This document shows, piece after piece, positions 40,155 through 48,938 of a DNA stretch of 64,000 nt. The translations under genes were made by a program, and so were the position numbers. Positions within the stretch are counted from its first letter, which is position 1, and every line of letters starts with the position of its first letter. The stretch comes from Cacconaster sp045617505. Lineage in GTDB: Bacteria; Bacteroidota; Bacteroidia; Bacteroidales; UBA932. Location of the stretch: the NCBI GenBank assembly GCA_045617505.1, contig JAZLIS010000107.1, positions 1 through 64,000 of the forward strand, written 5' to 3'. The notes under the pieces were generated by a model. The model saw nothing but the letters and a program-made list of their open reading frames with translations, made no database searches and was not told where the DNA came from.

Positions 40155-40189
40155 CTTTATATATTATTATGTTACAGGGTATCCGGGAA

Positions 40190-41542
40190 TCAGAAGTACT
40201 CGTGGAAGAGAGCTGCTGACATCATCCCCTTGAAGAGCTGATCAATAAGGAAACTCTCATTGGGGGAATGAATCACGTCCCTCTCCAGTCCGAACCCCAT
40301 CAGAAGGGGGTCGGCCCCGAGTTCACGCTGCATCTGAGCCAGAATTGCTATGCTTCCGCCGCCGCGGCTGGGCACAGGCTCCACGCCATATACCTGACTC
40401 ATCGCTTTTGAAGCCGCCTTGTAGGCTGCGGAACTTATCGGAATGAGGAAACCGTCGCCTCCGTGCTTCTCCTCGACTTCAACTTTCACCCCTTTGGGGG
40501 CAATCGCCTTGAAATGGGAGGTAAACAGCTCCGCAATAGTCCGGCTGTCCTGATTGGGAACAAGCCTCATGGAAATCTTCGCGTGAGCGCAGGAAGGAAT
40601 CACGGTCTTGGAACCTTCGGCAGTATAGCCACCCCATATCCCATTCACGTCCAGACAGGGACGGATGCCAACGCGTTCAAGAGTGGAATATCCTTTTTCA
40701 CCCGTCAGGGCATCCACCCCTATTGAAGCCTTGTACTCCTCCTCATTGTATGGGGCTCTTGCCAACATCTTCCTGTCGGCATCGGAGAGTTCAATCACAT
40801 CATCATAAAAGCCTTTGATTGTGATGCGGCCGTCTTCGTCGATAAGAGACGATATCATACGGCACAGCGTGTTCAACGGATTGAATACCGCCCCTCCGTA
40901 ATGGCCGGAGTGAAGGTCCTTATCAGGACCGGTAACCTTCACCTCCATATATGTTATCCCGCGCATCCCGCAATTGATTGAGGGGACCCGGTCGGAAATC
41001 ATCGTAGTGTCGGAAACCAGTATAACGTCGCTTTTGAGCAGTTCCCGATGCTCAGGAATCCACTTTGAAAGTGCTTCGGAGCCCATCTCCTCCTCTCCTT
41101 CCAGAATGAATTTGACGTTGTGCTTCAACTTCCCTTCCCGGACCAGATATTCGAATACCTTGATATGGATGAATGTCTGCCCCTTGTCATCATTGGCGCC
41201 ACGGGCATAGATTGCCCCGTCCCTTATTTCGGGTTCAAAAGGGTCGGAATCCCACAGACTTATCGGATCCACGGGCATAACGTCATAATGACCATAGACA
41301 AGGATTGTAGGGACATCGGCGCTGATAATCCTTTCGGCATAAACGACCGGGTTCCCCATTGTGGGGCATACCTCAGCCCTGTCGGCACCCGCCTGTTTCA
41401 GGAGTGCAGCAAGATATTCGGCACACCTTACCATATCGTTCTTCCTGTCAGAATCGGAACTTATCGAAGGAATCCTCAAAAGAGCAAACAACTCCTCGAA
41501 GAATCTCTCCCTGTTCCGGTCTATGTATTCTTTCATTTCCAT
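40190..41542 (-). CDS. M20-family dipeptidase (carboxypeptidase-like)
   Basis: 450 residues from ATG at 41542 (MEMKEYIDRN; next ATG two codons on). Reading from 41632 extends into the symporter and is rejected. M20 metal-site motifs: LVYGHYDVMPVD (His, Asp), RGANDDKG (bridging Asp), EGEEEMGSE (catalytic Glu), SDTTMIS and the dimer-domain HSGHYGGAVFNPL; C-terminal His in DVIHSPNE. Resembles CNDP-type non-specific dipeptidases, cytoplasmic. Gap of 17 bp from the upstream BASS gene; operon likely. Confidence 0.9.
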   Translation of the reverse strand: MEMKEYIDRNRERFFEELFALLRIPSISSDSDRKNDMVRCAEYLAALLKQAGADRAEVCPTMGNPVVYAERIISADVPTILVYGHYDVMPVDPISLWDSDPFEPEIRDGAIYARGANDDKGQTFIHIKVFEYLVREGKLKHNVKFILEGEEEMGSEALSKWIPEHRELLKSDVILVSDTTMISDRVPSINCGMRGITYMEVKVTGPDKDLHSGHYGGAVFNPLNTLCRMISSLIDEDGRITIKGFYDDVIELSDADRKMLARAPYNEEEYKASIGVDALTGEKGYSTLERVGIRPCLDVNGIWGGYTAEGSKTVIPSCAHAKISMRLVPNQDSRTIAELFTSHFKAIAPKGVKVEVEEKHGGDGFLIPISSAAYKAASKAMSQVYGVEPVPSRGGGSIAILAQMQRELGADPLLMGFGLERDVIHSPNESFLIDQLFKGMMSAALFHEYF

Positions 41543-41559
41543 AAGAAGCGGTTTTGAAA

Positions 41560-42513
41560 TCACAGAGTTTTTCTTGATGAGCGGAAAACCGTTGATATCA
41601 CCAGCCCGCTGATAATATGCCATACTCCCCACCAGGCCGTTATCACAAGCATTCCTCCGTGAGGGGGCAGACCGGCAAAGATTGACGTACCAAGAAGCAG
41701 TACCAGTCCGAGTCCGGAATTCTGGATACCTGTCTCGACAGTCAGAGTCCGCCTGTCTTTTCTGGGAAGTTTCAGCAGCGATGCAGTTCCGAACCCGATT
41801 GAAAGAGCCAGCAGATTATGAATCAGGACAACTATAAAGATATACTTGATGCATTTGAGGAATGCATCCATATTACCCATGAAGGAGAGTACCACAATCG
41901 CAAGGAAGAAGAGTATGCTTATATACTGCAGAGGCTTCTTCAGGAATGCGGCCACCTTCGGAAGGAATCTTGAGGTGAGAATTCCAAGAGTCAGAGGAAT
42001 TCCAAGAAGAATGAAAATCGTCTTGAAGACATCCCACAGAGGAATCGTCAAGGCCGGTATCTCACCCTGAATGTTGGCAAGATGCAGATACAAATTGCCG
42101 TAAAGCCAGAAGTTGAACGGTGTTGCCAGAACCGCAAAGGCAGTGCTGATAGCTGTAAGGCTGACTGACAGTTCCACATTAGCTTTGGAGAGGGAACTCA
42201 TAAAGTTTGAAATATTCCCTCCCGGGCAGGCCGCTACCAGAATCATACCCAGGGCCATTGACCAGGAGATGCTGTTCCCGAGTGCCAACGCAAGCAGGAA
42301 AGTGAACAGAGGCAACAGTACGAGCTGACATATCGCTCCCGCTATCACGGACTTGGGCTTCATAAAGACATTCTTGAACATTTTCGGTCTGATACCCAGA
42401 GCCACACCGTACATCACGAAAGCGAGGACGATGTTGATAACCTCCATTCCACCGGCATTGAGAGTCACATTGATGCCGTCAATCGTAGTAAAAACAGATG
42501 AATCCGTATGCAT
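41560..42513 (-). CDS. Bile acid:Na+ symporter (BASS) family transporter
   Basis: 317 residues, about nine or ten membrane segments. Family motifs AACPGGNISNFMSSLSKANVELSVSLTAIST (cross-over region holding the sodium site) and VETGIQNSGLGLVL are present. BASS members move bile acids, pantoate, pyruvate or other organic anions with Na+; the ligand here is not predictable. Starts 3 bp after the TonB-like gene stop and is followed by a dipeptidase. Confidence 0.87.
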   Translation of the reverse strand: MHTDSSVFTTIDGINVTLNAGGMEVINIVLAFVMYGVALGIRPKMFKNVFMKPKSVIAGAICQLVLLPLFTFLLALALGNSISWSMALGMILVAACPGGNISNFMSSLSKANVELSVSLTAISTAFAVLATPFNFWLYGNLYLHLANIQGEIPALTIPLWDVFKTIFILLGIPLTLGILTSRFLPKVAAFLKKPLQYISILFFLAIVVLSFMGNMDAFLKCIKYIFIVVLIHNLLALSIGFGTASLLKLPRKDRRTLTVETGIQNSGLGLVLLLGTSIFAGLPPHGGMLVITAWWGVWHIISGLVISTVFRSSRKTL

Positions 42514-42516
42514 ATA

Positions 42517-43254
42517 TCACTGCGCTATAAATCTGTATAAAATTGTCCCTGTCTGGCTTCTGTCAGCAGTCTGGGATGAATTGAATCTGGACCTCTTCGC
42601 AGCTTCCATTGCAAACTCGTGCAGAGAAACGTCAGCGGTAGATGCAGATTCCAACACACGCGCGCCTGTCACCCTTCCCTTCCTGTTGACTTCAATCTCG
42701 ACCAGAACATCACCTGAACCGTAACCCTTGTAGGCAGGCACAGGCAGATAGATGGCCTTTCTGCCAATCAATTCGTAAGCAATCACGGACGGTCCCTGAT
42801 AAACGGGCTGATTGTCATCCCTGTCATCATTGTCCACATTCCTCGAAGCAAGTTCAGCGGCATCATCGGCAGCCTTCTGAGCAAGAGCATCCCTTCTGGA
42901 TGCATCAAGTTTACGCTGCAGCTCCTTCGCCTGGTCATATACCTCGGAAGGATTCTTGAACCGGTCATCCTTCAACTTGCTCCCCGCATCAACAGCCACG
43001 TTACGGACATCATTGCGCGTGGATTTAAGGATATTGTCCAACTGTTCCTTCACGTCTTCCTTGAATTCCATCTCCTTTTCCCTCCTTTCCAATTCCTCCT
43101 GCTTCGTAAAATCAAGGACAAAGGAAGTTTCCATACTGGCCACCGTACCTATTGAGAACGAAAGGAGAATGATGAGAACAAAGAGATGAAAAATCACGGT
43201 CGAATAGAATCCGACCCTGTGTTCTCTGATATATGCCTTGATTCTCAACCACAT
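42517..43254 (-). CDS. TonB-like protein (C-terminal domain protein)
   Basis: 245 residues. One N-terminal membrane anchor (about 14-40, FYSTVIFHLFVLIILLSFSIG), a long charged coiled region (about 55-150), then a C-terminal domain with IEVNRKGRVTGARVLESAS and FAMEAAKRSRFNSSQ, which looks like the TonB C-terminal fold (V.F.V...G.V..A.V..SSG.). There is no obvious Pro-rich TonB spacer. It may be a TonB-family energy transducer or a relative of TolA; exbB/exbD occur at 46550-48814. The stop region of udk overlaps its start by 10 bp. Confidence 0.7.
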   Translation of the reverse strand: MWLRIKAYIREHRVGFYSTVIFHLFVLIILLSFSIGTVASMETSFVLDFTKQEELERREKEMEFKEDVKEQLDNILKSTRNDVRNVAVDAGSKLKDDRFKNPSEVYDQAKELQRKLDASRRDALAQKAADDAAELASRNVDNDDRDDNQPVYQGPSVIAYELIGRKAIYLPVPAYKGYGSGDVLVEIEVNRKGRVTGARVLESASTADVSLHEFAMEAAKRSRFNSSQTADRSQTGTILYRFIAQ

Positions 43255-43871
43255 TGCTCCTGTACGACAAACCGTCTTATTCCCTCCCAGAGCACCTTGA
43301 TGGCCACTATGTTGTGCCCGCCCTGAGGCACTATAATATCAGCATAACGTTTGCTGGGAGCTATGAACTCCAGATGCATAGGCTTGACCGTCTTCTGATA
43401 GCGTTCCATCACCCAGGGAACGGTCTTGCCCCTCTCCACTATGTCTCTGGCTATGATGCGCATAACCCTGTCGTCATCATCCGCATCGACATAGACCTTC
43501 ACATCCATCTGCTCCCGGAGGCGCTTGTTGCAGAACACCAGAATCCCCTCCACAATCACGATATCTGCAGGCTCGACCCGAACAGTCTCCTTCTGTCTCG
43601 AACAGGTGAGGTATGAATACTGGGGTTGTTCCACCGCCTTTCCGGCTTTCAAGTCTGCAAGATGCTGATTCAGCAGGTCAAAATCGATGGAGTCGGGATG
43701 GTCGAAGTTCAGAGCCTGACGTTCATCCATAGAGAGATGGCTCTGATCCTTGTAATAAGAATCCTGAGGTATCACCACCACCTTCTCAGTGGATGGCACC
43801 CTCTTCACAATCTCCCTGACTACCGTCGATTTTCCGGAACCTGAACCTCCGGCTATGCCGATTACCATCAT
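43245..43871 (-). CDS. udk: Uridine kinase
   Basis: 208 residues. P-loop GGSGSGKST (about 8-16), lid and substrate motifs NFDHPDSIDFDLL, PQYSYLTCSR, and IVIVEGILVF. Phosphorylates uridine and cytidine to UMP/CMP with ATP or GTP (pyrimidine salvage). Follows asnS by 11 bp and overlaps the TonB-like gene. Confidence 0.95.
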   Translation of the reverse strand: MMVIGIAGGSGSGKSTVVREIVKRVPSTEKVVVIPQDSYYKDQSHLSMDERQALNFDHPDSIDFDLLNQHLADLKAGKAVEQPQYSYLTCSRQKETVRVEPADIVIVEGILVFCNKRLREQMDVKVYVDADDDDRVMRIIARDIVERGKTVPWVMERYQKTVKPMHLEFIAPSKRYADIIVPQGGHNIVAIKVLWEGIRRFVVQEQCG

Positions 43872-43882
43872 ATATACCTGTT

Positions 43883-45262
43883 CTAAAACTCTGCTGTTTT
43901 TGGAGTACGGGGGAACGGTATGACATCCCTGATATTCGCCATTCCTGTCACGAACAGGAGAAGCCTCTCGAAGCCCAGACCGAAACCGCTGTGAGGGCAG
44001 CTTCCGTATCTGCGGGTATCAATATACCACCAGAGATTGGTCGTATCCATTCCCAGTTCTGAAATACGGTTATTGAGCTTCTCAAGAGAAGACTCTCTTT
44101 CGGAACCGCCTATTATCTCACCGATTTTCGGGAAAAGGACGTCAGTGCCCCTGACTGTCCGCCCGTCACCGTTCTGTTTCATATAGAAGGCCTTGATATC
44201 CTTGGGATAGTCCGTAAGGATTACCGGCTTCCCGAAATGTTTTTCAACCAGATAGCGCTCGTGCTCACTCTGAAGATCGACGCCCCAGGAGACAGGGAAC
44301 TCGAATTTCTGGCCGCTCTTCAGGAGAATGTCGATTCCTTCGGTATAAGTCAGACGGACGAACTGGGTCGAGACGACGCTCTTCAGTCTTTCCGTAAGTT
44401 CGGGGTCAATCATCTTGGTGAGGAATGCTATGTCATCCGCACAGTTGTCAAGAGCATACTGCACGAGATATTTTATGAACTCCTCTTCAAGGTCCATCAG
44501 GTCATTCACGTCATAGAACGCCATTTCAGGCTCAATCATCCAGAACTCGGCAAGATGGCGCGGGGTGTTGGAATTCTCGGCACGGAAAGTTGGCCCGAAC
44601 GTATAGATGTTTCCAAGAGCCATCGCCCCAAGCTCTCCTTCAAGCTGACCGCTCACGGTCAACGAGGTATGCCTTCCGAAGAAGTCCTGACTGTAATCTA
44701 TGGTTCCGTCCTCCAATCTCGGCAGGTTGTCGGGGTCCAGAGTGGTAACCTGAAACATCTCTCCTGCACCTTCGCAGTCCGAAGCGGTGATAAGAGGTGT
44801 GTGCAGATAACAGAAACCCTTGTCATTGAAGAATTTATGTATGGCGAAAGCCATAGCGTGCCTGATTCTCAGCACCGCACCGAAAGTGTTCGTACGGGGA
44901 CGAAGGTGAGCTATCTCTCGGAGAAACTCCATACTGTGTCCCTTCTTCTGCAGGGGATATGTTTCAGGATCCGCGACACCGTATATCTCTATCTCCCTGG
45001 CCTGAACCTCAACAGCCTGACCGGCGCCCTGAGAAGGGACAAGGTCGCCCTTGACGCAAATGCAGGCTCCGGTTGTAATCTGCTTCATAGTCTCTTCGTC
45101 GAACGAAACCACGTCACAGACAATCTGTATGTTGTTGATGGTGGAACCGTCATTCAGCGCTATGAATGCAACGTTCTTGTTTCCACGCTTTGTCCTCACC
45201 CAGCCTTTGACTGTGATACCCGTCTCGGGCTGACCATTGAGATAATCCTTTATTCTCCTCAT
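43883..45262 (-). CDS. asnS: Asparaginyl-tRNA synthetase
   Basis: 459 residues. N-terminal OB-fold anticodon-binding domain (ITVKGWVRTKRGNKNVAFIALNDGS), class II motif 2 with FGPTFRAENSNTPRHLAEFWMIEPEMAF, and motif 3 HSGFGLGFERLLLFVTG. The specificity segment ends PRTPKTAEF as in bacterial AsnRS. Direct Asn-tRNA charging, so no Asp-tRNA amidation is required. Overlong plus-strand readings opposite it are shadows. Confidence 0.97.
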   Translation of the reverse strand: MRRIKDYLNGQPETGITVKGWVRTKRGNKNVAFIALNDGSTINNIQIVCDVVSFDEETMKQITTGACICVKGDLVPSQGAGQAVEVQAREIEIYGVADPETYPLQKKGHSMEFLREIAHLRPRTNTFGAVLRIRHAMAFAIHKFFNDKGFCYLHTPLITASDCEGAGEMFQVTTLDPDNLPRLEDGTIDYSQDFFGRHTSLTVSGQLEGELGAMALGNIYTFGPTFRAENSNTPRHLAEFWMIEPEMAFYDVNDLMDLEEEFIKYLVQYALDNCADDIAFLTKMIDPELTERLKSVVSTQFVRLTYTEGIDILLKSGQKFEFPVSWGVDLQSEHERYLVEKHFGKPVILTDYPKDIKAFYMKQNGDGRTVRGTDVLFPKIGEIIGGSERESSLEKLNNRISELGMDTTNLWWYIDTRRYGSCPHSGFGLGFERLLLFVTGMANIRDVIPFPRTPKTAEF

Positions 45263-45272
45263 TATAAATTAA

Positions 45273-46481
45273 TTAGAATTTAACGCCCATAGCGGCACAT
45301 ATTTTCTTGGGAATGTCTGTATTGTCCTGACGTGCAGCAAACTTTTCACTGCCCGCGCCGATGGCCCATACAGGAACGGGAGCCCCGCAGTGCGAGAATG
45401 TGGTCCAACCCACCTTAGATTTCTTGTTCAAGTCATTGACGGCTTCCTTGCTGCCCATGTAATCGGCTACGGAATGTGGCGCATCGGGGGCGGTCAGTTC
45501 ATCTATCACAGTAAGATCGAAGAAATAGTGATCACCGCTCAGTGCAAGGCCTCCGGTCTCGTGGTCGGCAGTGACGACAATCAGGGTCTCGTCGGCGTGC
45601 TTCCTGTAGAACTCGACTGCCACCTGAATTGCAGTGGAGAAATCTATCACCTCGAATATGGTGCTGGCAAGGTCCTGACTGTGAGCCGCCCAGTCAATCT
45701 GACCTCCCTCCGACATAAGGAAGAAGCCTTTCTTGTTGCGTTCAAGCACTTCTATGGCGGCTTCCACTATCTGAGCCTGTGTCAAGGCTCCGGCGGGACG
45801 GCCGAAAGCGTATGGAACGGCATCCTCCGACTCAATAGTGTCAATCAGAAACAGCTTGTCAGCCCCTTTTTTCGCACAAAAATCATCTATGCCATAAGTA
45901 ACGGCATAACCTCCCTCGCTGATTATATCGTAAGCTGATTTCATATTATTATTCTTTCCATAGGCATCGATGATTCCGCCTCCGGCAAAGAATTCAAAAC
46001 CTGTGAGAGGAAGTTCCTGAATAATATCATAGTAAGAATCTCTGCTCTTTGAATGGCCGTAGAACGCGGCGGGAGTGGCGTGGTTGATGCCAACGGTAGA
46101 TGTTACTCCGACTGCATAACCGGCATCGTGAATCTTATACGCAATGCTGGTGAGAGACTCCAGGTCCGGAGTGACACCAAGCATACCGTTATTGGTCTTG
46201 GTACCTGTGGAAAGTGCCGTCCCGGCGGCTGAGGAACAGGTTATGGGGTTACTTGCAGAATATGTGGTAGCTATACCCAGAACCGGGAAACGGGTAAAGC
46301 TCAATGTATCCATTCCGATGAGACCACGTTCTTGCGCCAGATAAGCCTCGGCAGCGGCTACGTGGGAAAAGCCCATTCCGTCACCGATGAAATAGAATAC
46401 GTATTTCGCTCTCTTTTCACAGCAGGATGAAACGACTGCGGAAAGAAGCAGGACGGTGACTGTATATTTGAAAATCTTCAT
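45273..46481 (-). CDS. Alkaline phosphatase (PhoA family), exported
   Basis: 402 residues from ATG at 46481 (MKIFKYTVTVLLL); earlier ATG readings precede the signal peptide. Lipoprotein-type signal with SSCC near residue 20. Metal and nucleophile motifs: FIGDGMGFSHVAAAE (Asp), SNPITCSSAAGTALSTG (nucleophile Ser with Cys in place of the E. coli Asp101), NHATPAAFYGHSKSRDSYYD, SEGGQIDWAAHSQD and TADHETGG. Hydrolyses phosphate monoesters in the periplasm or at the surface. A terminator of the upstream exb operon separates it from that group. Confidence 0.9.
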   Translation of the reverse strand: MKIFKYTVTVLLLSAVVSSCCEKRAKYVFYFIGDGMGFSHVAAAEAYLAQERGLIGMDTLSFTRFPVLGIATTYSASNPITCSSAAGTALSTGTKTNNGMLGVTPDLESLTSIAYKIHDAGYAVGVTSTVGINHATPAAFYGHSKSRDSYYDIIQELPLTGFEFFAGGGIIDAYGKNNNMKSAYDIISEGGYAVTYGIDDFCAKKGADKLFLIDTIESEDAVPYAFGRPAGALTQAQIVEAAIEVLERNKKGFFLMSEGGQIDWAAHSQDLASTIFEVIDFSTAIQVAVEFYRKHADETLIVVTADHETGGLALSGDHYFFDLTVIDELTAPDAPHSVADYMGSKEAVNDLNKKSKVGWTTFSHCGAPVPVWAIGAGSEKFAARQDNTDIPKKICAAMGVKF

Positions 46482-46499
46482 ATCTGATGACAGGTCTAT

Positions 46500-46530
46500 T
46501 AAAAAAAGGGTGGCACTGTGACCACCCTTT
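46500..46530 (-). terminator. Terminator of the exb operon
   Basis: AAAGGGTGG / CCACCCTTT, 9-bp stem, followed on the minus strand by a run of seven or eight T. Located 20 nt after the last exbD gene. Confidence 0.8.
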
Positions 46531-46549
46531 GATTGAATATACGATAAAA

Positions 46550-47014
46550 TTACATACCCTTTCGAGCTCCGTACATAATCTTGAGGGCTGAACAACGGCG
46601 AAGCTCCTGCTTGATATCCGTTATGATACCCATACGGGTGTCCTGGTCAGCCTTGATGTTCACTGTCATGAACGGACGGTCAACCTCGCTGAGGTTCTCA
46701 CGCTCGGCGGCGATGAAATCACGGATGTCGTCTGTGTTCCTGAAAGCGTCGTTCAACTGGATTCTGGACTCAGTACCGTACTGCGCTACATACTGGTTTG
46801 TAGGCGTACCTACATATATGTAGGATGAAAGGTCCTTCCTTTCAAGTTTTGCAATCTCGGTAGCCTGAGGCAGAGTCACCCTGACTTTACGCTCGGTCTG
46901 ACGCATTGAGGTGGAGACCATAAAGAACATCAAAATCATAAAGACGATGTCCGGAAGAGAAGCTGTACTGATGGCAGGTATCTCGCCATTATCCTTTTTG
47001 ATAAATTTAGCCAT
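46550..47014 (-). CDS. exbD: ExbD/TolR-family biopolymer transport protein
   Basis: 154 residues with one N-terminal membrane helix (LPDIVFMILMFFMV) preceded by the polar stretch of ExbD/TolR, and a periplasmic domain. The conserved membrane Asp lies at the helix start (PDIVFM). Works with ExbB to use the proton motive force for TonB- or Tol-type transduction. Last gene of the operon, 11 bp after another ExbD. Confidence 0.85.
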   Translation of the reverse strand: MAKFIKKDNGEIPAISTASLPDIVFMILMFFMVSTSMRQTERKVRVTLPQATEIAKLERKDLSSYIYVGTPTNQYVAQYGTESRIQLNDAFRNTDDIRDFIAAERENLSEVDRPFMTVNIKADQDTRMGIITDIKQELRRCSALKIMYGARKGM

Positions 47015-47025
47015 ATCGATTCCTC

Positions 47026-47604
47026 CTATTTTTTCTTTACATCCTTAGGTTCTGCTTCAGAAACGCTCTGAGGAACTGCTTTACGGACAAGATCCTGTTT
47101 GTCAGTGTCAAGCTTGGCATATTTCTTTCCGTATGTCCTCATTGAGAACTCATCGCGAAGCTCGTTCACAGCGCGTATGATTTCGTTCTGAACTTCAATA
47201 TACTTGCTGTAGGTGGTCCCACGGTCATTCTGGAGAGAGATGACACCTTTTGACATTGTGACAGGGCCAAGACCCTCGATTTCCTCGACTTTCTTTTCAG
47301 GAAGGTTGGGGTCGTCGTTGGGGTTGGTCAGGAACTCTTTGATTTTATCTTTAAGCTGGCGGACATCCATCGGTTGGTTACCGGCAAACAATCTATCGTT
47401 GGAGTTGATTTTCACCTCAATGATATTACGACGGTTGACTTTCTGGTCCTCAGCCTTCTGGTCTTCAGTAGGGAGGGCGGGAAGACGGCGTGAAATACCT
47501 TCCTCCTTGTCCATAGTAGTCACCATCAGGAAGAATATCAATGCGATGAAAGATATGTCCGCCATAGATGAGCCGTTAATTTCGGGAGTCTTTTTTGAAG
47601 CCAT
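47026..47604 (-). CDS. exbD: ExbD/TolR-family biopolymer transport protein (second copy)
   Basis: 192 residues, one membrane helix (MADISFIALIFFLMVTTMD) with the ExbD Asp at its start; longer periplasmic part than the downstream copy (RRNIIEVKINSNDRLFAGNQPM; YSKYIEVQNEIIRAVNELRDEF). Two ExbD paralogues next to one ExbB are common in Bacteroidota. Starts 4 bp after the small membrane protein gene. Confidence 0.85.
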   Translation of the reverse strand: MASKKTPEINGSSMADISFIALIFFLMVTTMDKEEGISRRLPALPTEDQKAEDQKVNRRNIIEVKINSNDRLFAGNQPMDVRQLKDKIKEFLTNPNDDPNLPEKKVEEIEGLGPVTMSKGVISLQNDRGTTYSKYIEVQNEIIRAVNELRDEFSMRTYGKKYAKLDTDKQDLVRKAVPQSVSEAEPKDVKKK

Positions 47605-47607
47605 ACT

Positions 47608-48018
47608 CTACTTGTTTATTACTTTACGGATACCGCTCCAGACAAGTGCACAGAATGCTCCCGCCACGAAGAGGTAGGTGATGAAGAGGGCCGCATCGGT
47701 GAACTTGAAAGTAGCATCAGTTACAGTCGTATTGACAGCCACGGCATTACCCGGAGCAATCAGGTAAGCGCCACCTACAATCACAACAACGGCAACCGCG
47801 AACACAATCAACTTGATAAGGCTCTTCTTATCCTTGAACGCGTTCACCAGCGGAAAACCGAGAGTGAAAAGCAGGGAAATCGCCACCAAGACATACGTCC
47901 AGCCAAGTATTACGTTCAGCATAGGCGAATCGACCGTCACGATTGAGGTCATCGCCAGAATGAACAATACCAGAGAAATGGCCAGAAGCGCATACTCGAT
48001 ATATTTGATGAATTTCAT
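47608..48018 (-). CDS. Small four-helix membrane protein in the exb operon
   Basis: 136 residues with about four hydrophobic segments and little else (YALLAISLVLFILAMTSIV, YVLVAISLLFTLGFPLV, IVFAVAVVVIVGGAYLI, and a C-terminal FVAGAFCALVWSGI). No named domain recognised. Position between ExbB and the ExbD pair, with 19-bp and 4-bp gaps, suggests an accessory part of the motor complex; this is inference. Confidence 0.8.
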   Translation of the reverse strand: MKFIKYIEYALLAISLVLFILAMTSIVTVDSPMLNVILGWTYVLVAISLLFTLGFPLVNAFKDKKSLIKLIVFAVAVVVIVGGAYLIAPGNAVAVNTTVTDATFKFTDAALFITYLFVAGAFCALVWSGIRKVINK

Positions 48019-48037
48019 AATCTGTCAGGAATAAAAA

Positions 48038-48814
48038 TTATTTTCTGTATTTAACGAGAATGTCAACGAGGTCGATTGAGGCGTTCTCCATATCAACTAC
48101 GATACCGTCAATCTTGGAAACGAGATAGTTGTAGAAAATCTGAAGGATAATTGCAACAACGAGACCACCTACAGTTGTGATCAAAGCCACTTTCATACCA
48201 CCTGCAACCAATGCCGGGCTGATGTCGCCGGCTACTTCGATTGCGTCGAAAGCCTGAATAAGACCGATAACTGTTCCCATGAATCCCAACATAGGTGCGA
48301 TACCGATGAAGAGGGCGATCCAACTCATACCGCTTTCAAGCTGTCCCATCTGTACTGAACCGTAAGATACGACTGATTTCTCGATATTCTCGATATCCTG
48401 ACCCTCCTTGACGCGGAGAAGTCCCTGATAATAGATGCTTGCTACAGGTCCGCGGGTATCACGGCAGATGTCAAGAGCTCCGTCGATGTCACCGGCTTTG
48501 AGTTTTTCTTCAACTTTTGCGGCAAGTTTCTTTGAATTCTGCTGGGCGAGGCTCAAAGTGAGGATTCTTTCGATTGCAATTGCAAGACCGAAGATAAGGC
48601 ACACGAGAACCAATGACATGAAAGCTGCACCACCTTCAATGAAAATCTTCTTGATTGTCTGGTGCATAGGCTGACTTTCGGCAGGAGCGTCAAAAGGATT
48701 CACCTCTTCCGTATCCGGAGCGACAGGGGCTACAGCCTTAGCGTTGGCTTGTTGATACTCGGCAGACACAGCAAGAATACCGATAACTGCCAAAAACATG
48801 AAAAATTTTTTCAT
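48038..48814 (-). CDS. exbB: MotA/TolQ/ExbB proton-channel family protein
   Basis: 258 residues. Signal peptide or N-terminal helix 1-25, then membrane helix VLVCLIFGLAIAIERILTLS, cytoplasmic loop, and the two C-terminal helices with the MotA/TolQ/ExbB signature GLIQAFDAIEVAGDISPALVAGGMKVALITTVGGLVVAI. Proton-channel partner of the two ExbD proteins. First gene of a four-gene operon. The 124-bp AT-rich gap upstream has no clear -7 element that I would call. Confidence 0.88.
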   Translation of the reverse strand: MKKFFMFLAVIGILAVSAEYQQANAKAVAPVAPDTEEVNPFDAPAESQPMHQTIKKIFIEGGAAFMSLVLVCLIFGLAIAIERILTLSLAQQNSKKLAAKVEEKLKAGDIDGALDICRDTRGPVASIYYQGLLRVKEGQDIENIEKSVVSYGSVQMGQLESGMSWIALFIGIAPMLGFMGTVIGLIQAFDAIEVAGDISPALVAGGMKVALITTVGGLVVAIILQIFYNYLVSKIDGIVVDMENASIDLVDILVKYRK

Positions 48815-48938
48815 AAGTTTTGTAATTAATTATTAAACAAAGAATTAGATAAATAATAACCTTAATTTTTAATCATTTGAACACAAAATGCCCAATGAAT
48901 TATTGTGCAATTTAATGATTTTATTTTAAAAAACCATC

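Noticed and set aside
44237..45283. 348-codon plus-strand ORF
   Set aside because: Antisense shadow of asnS caused by codon bias.
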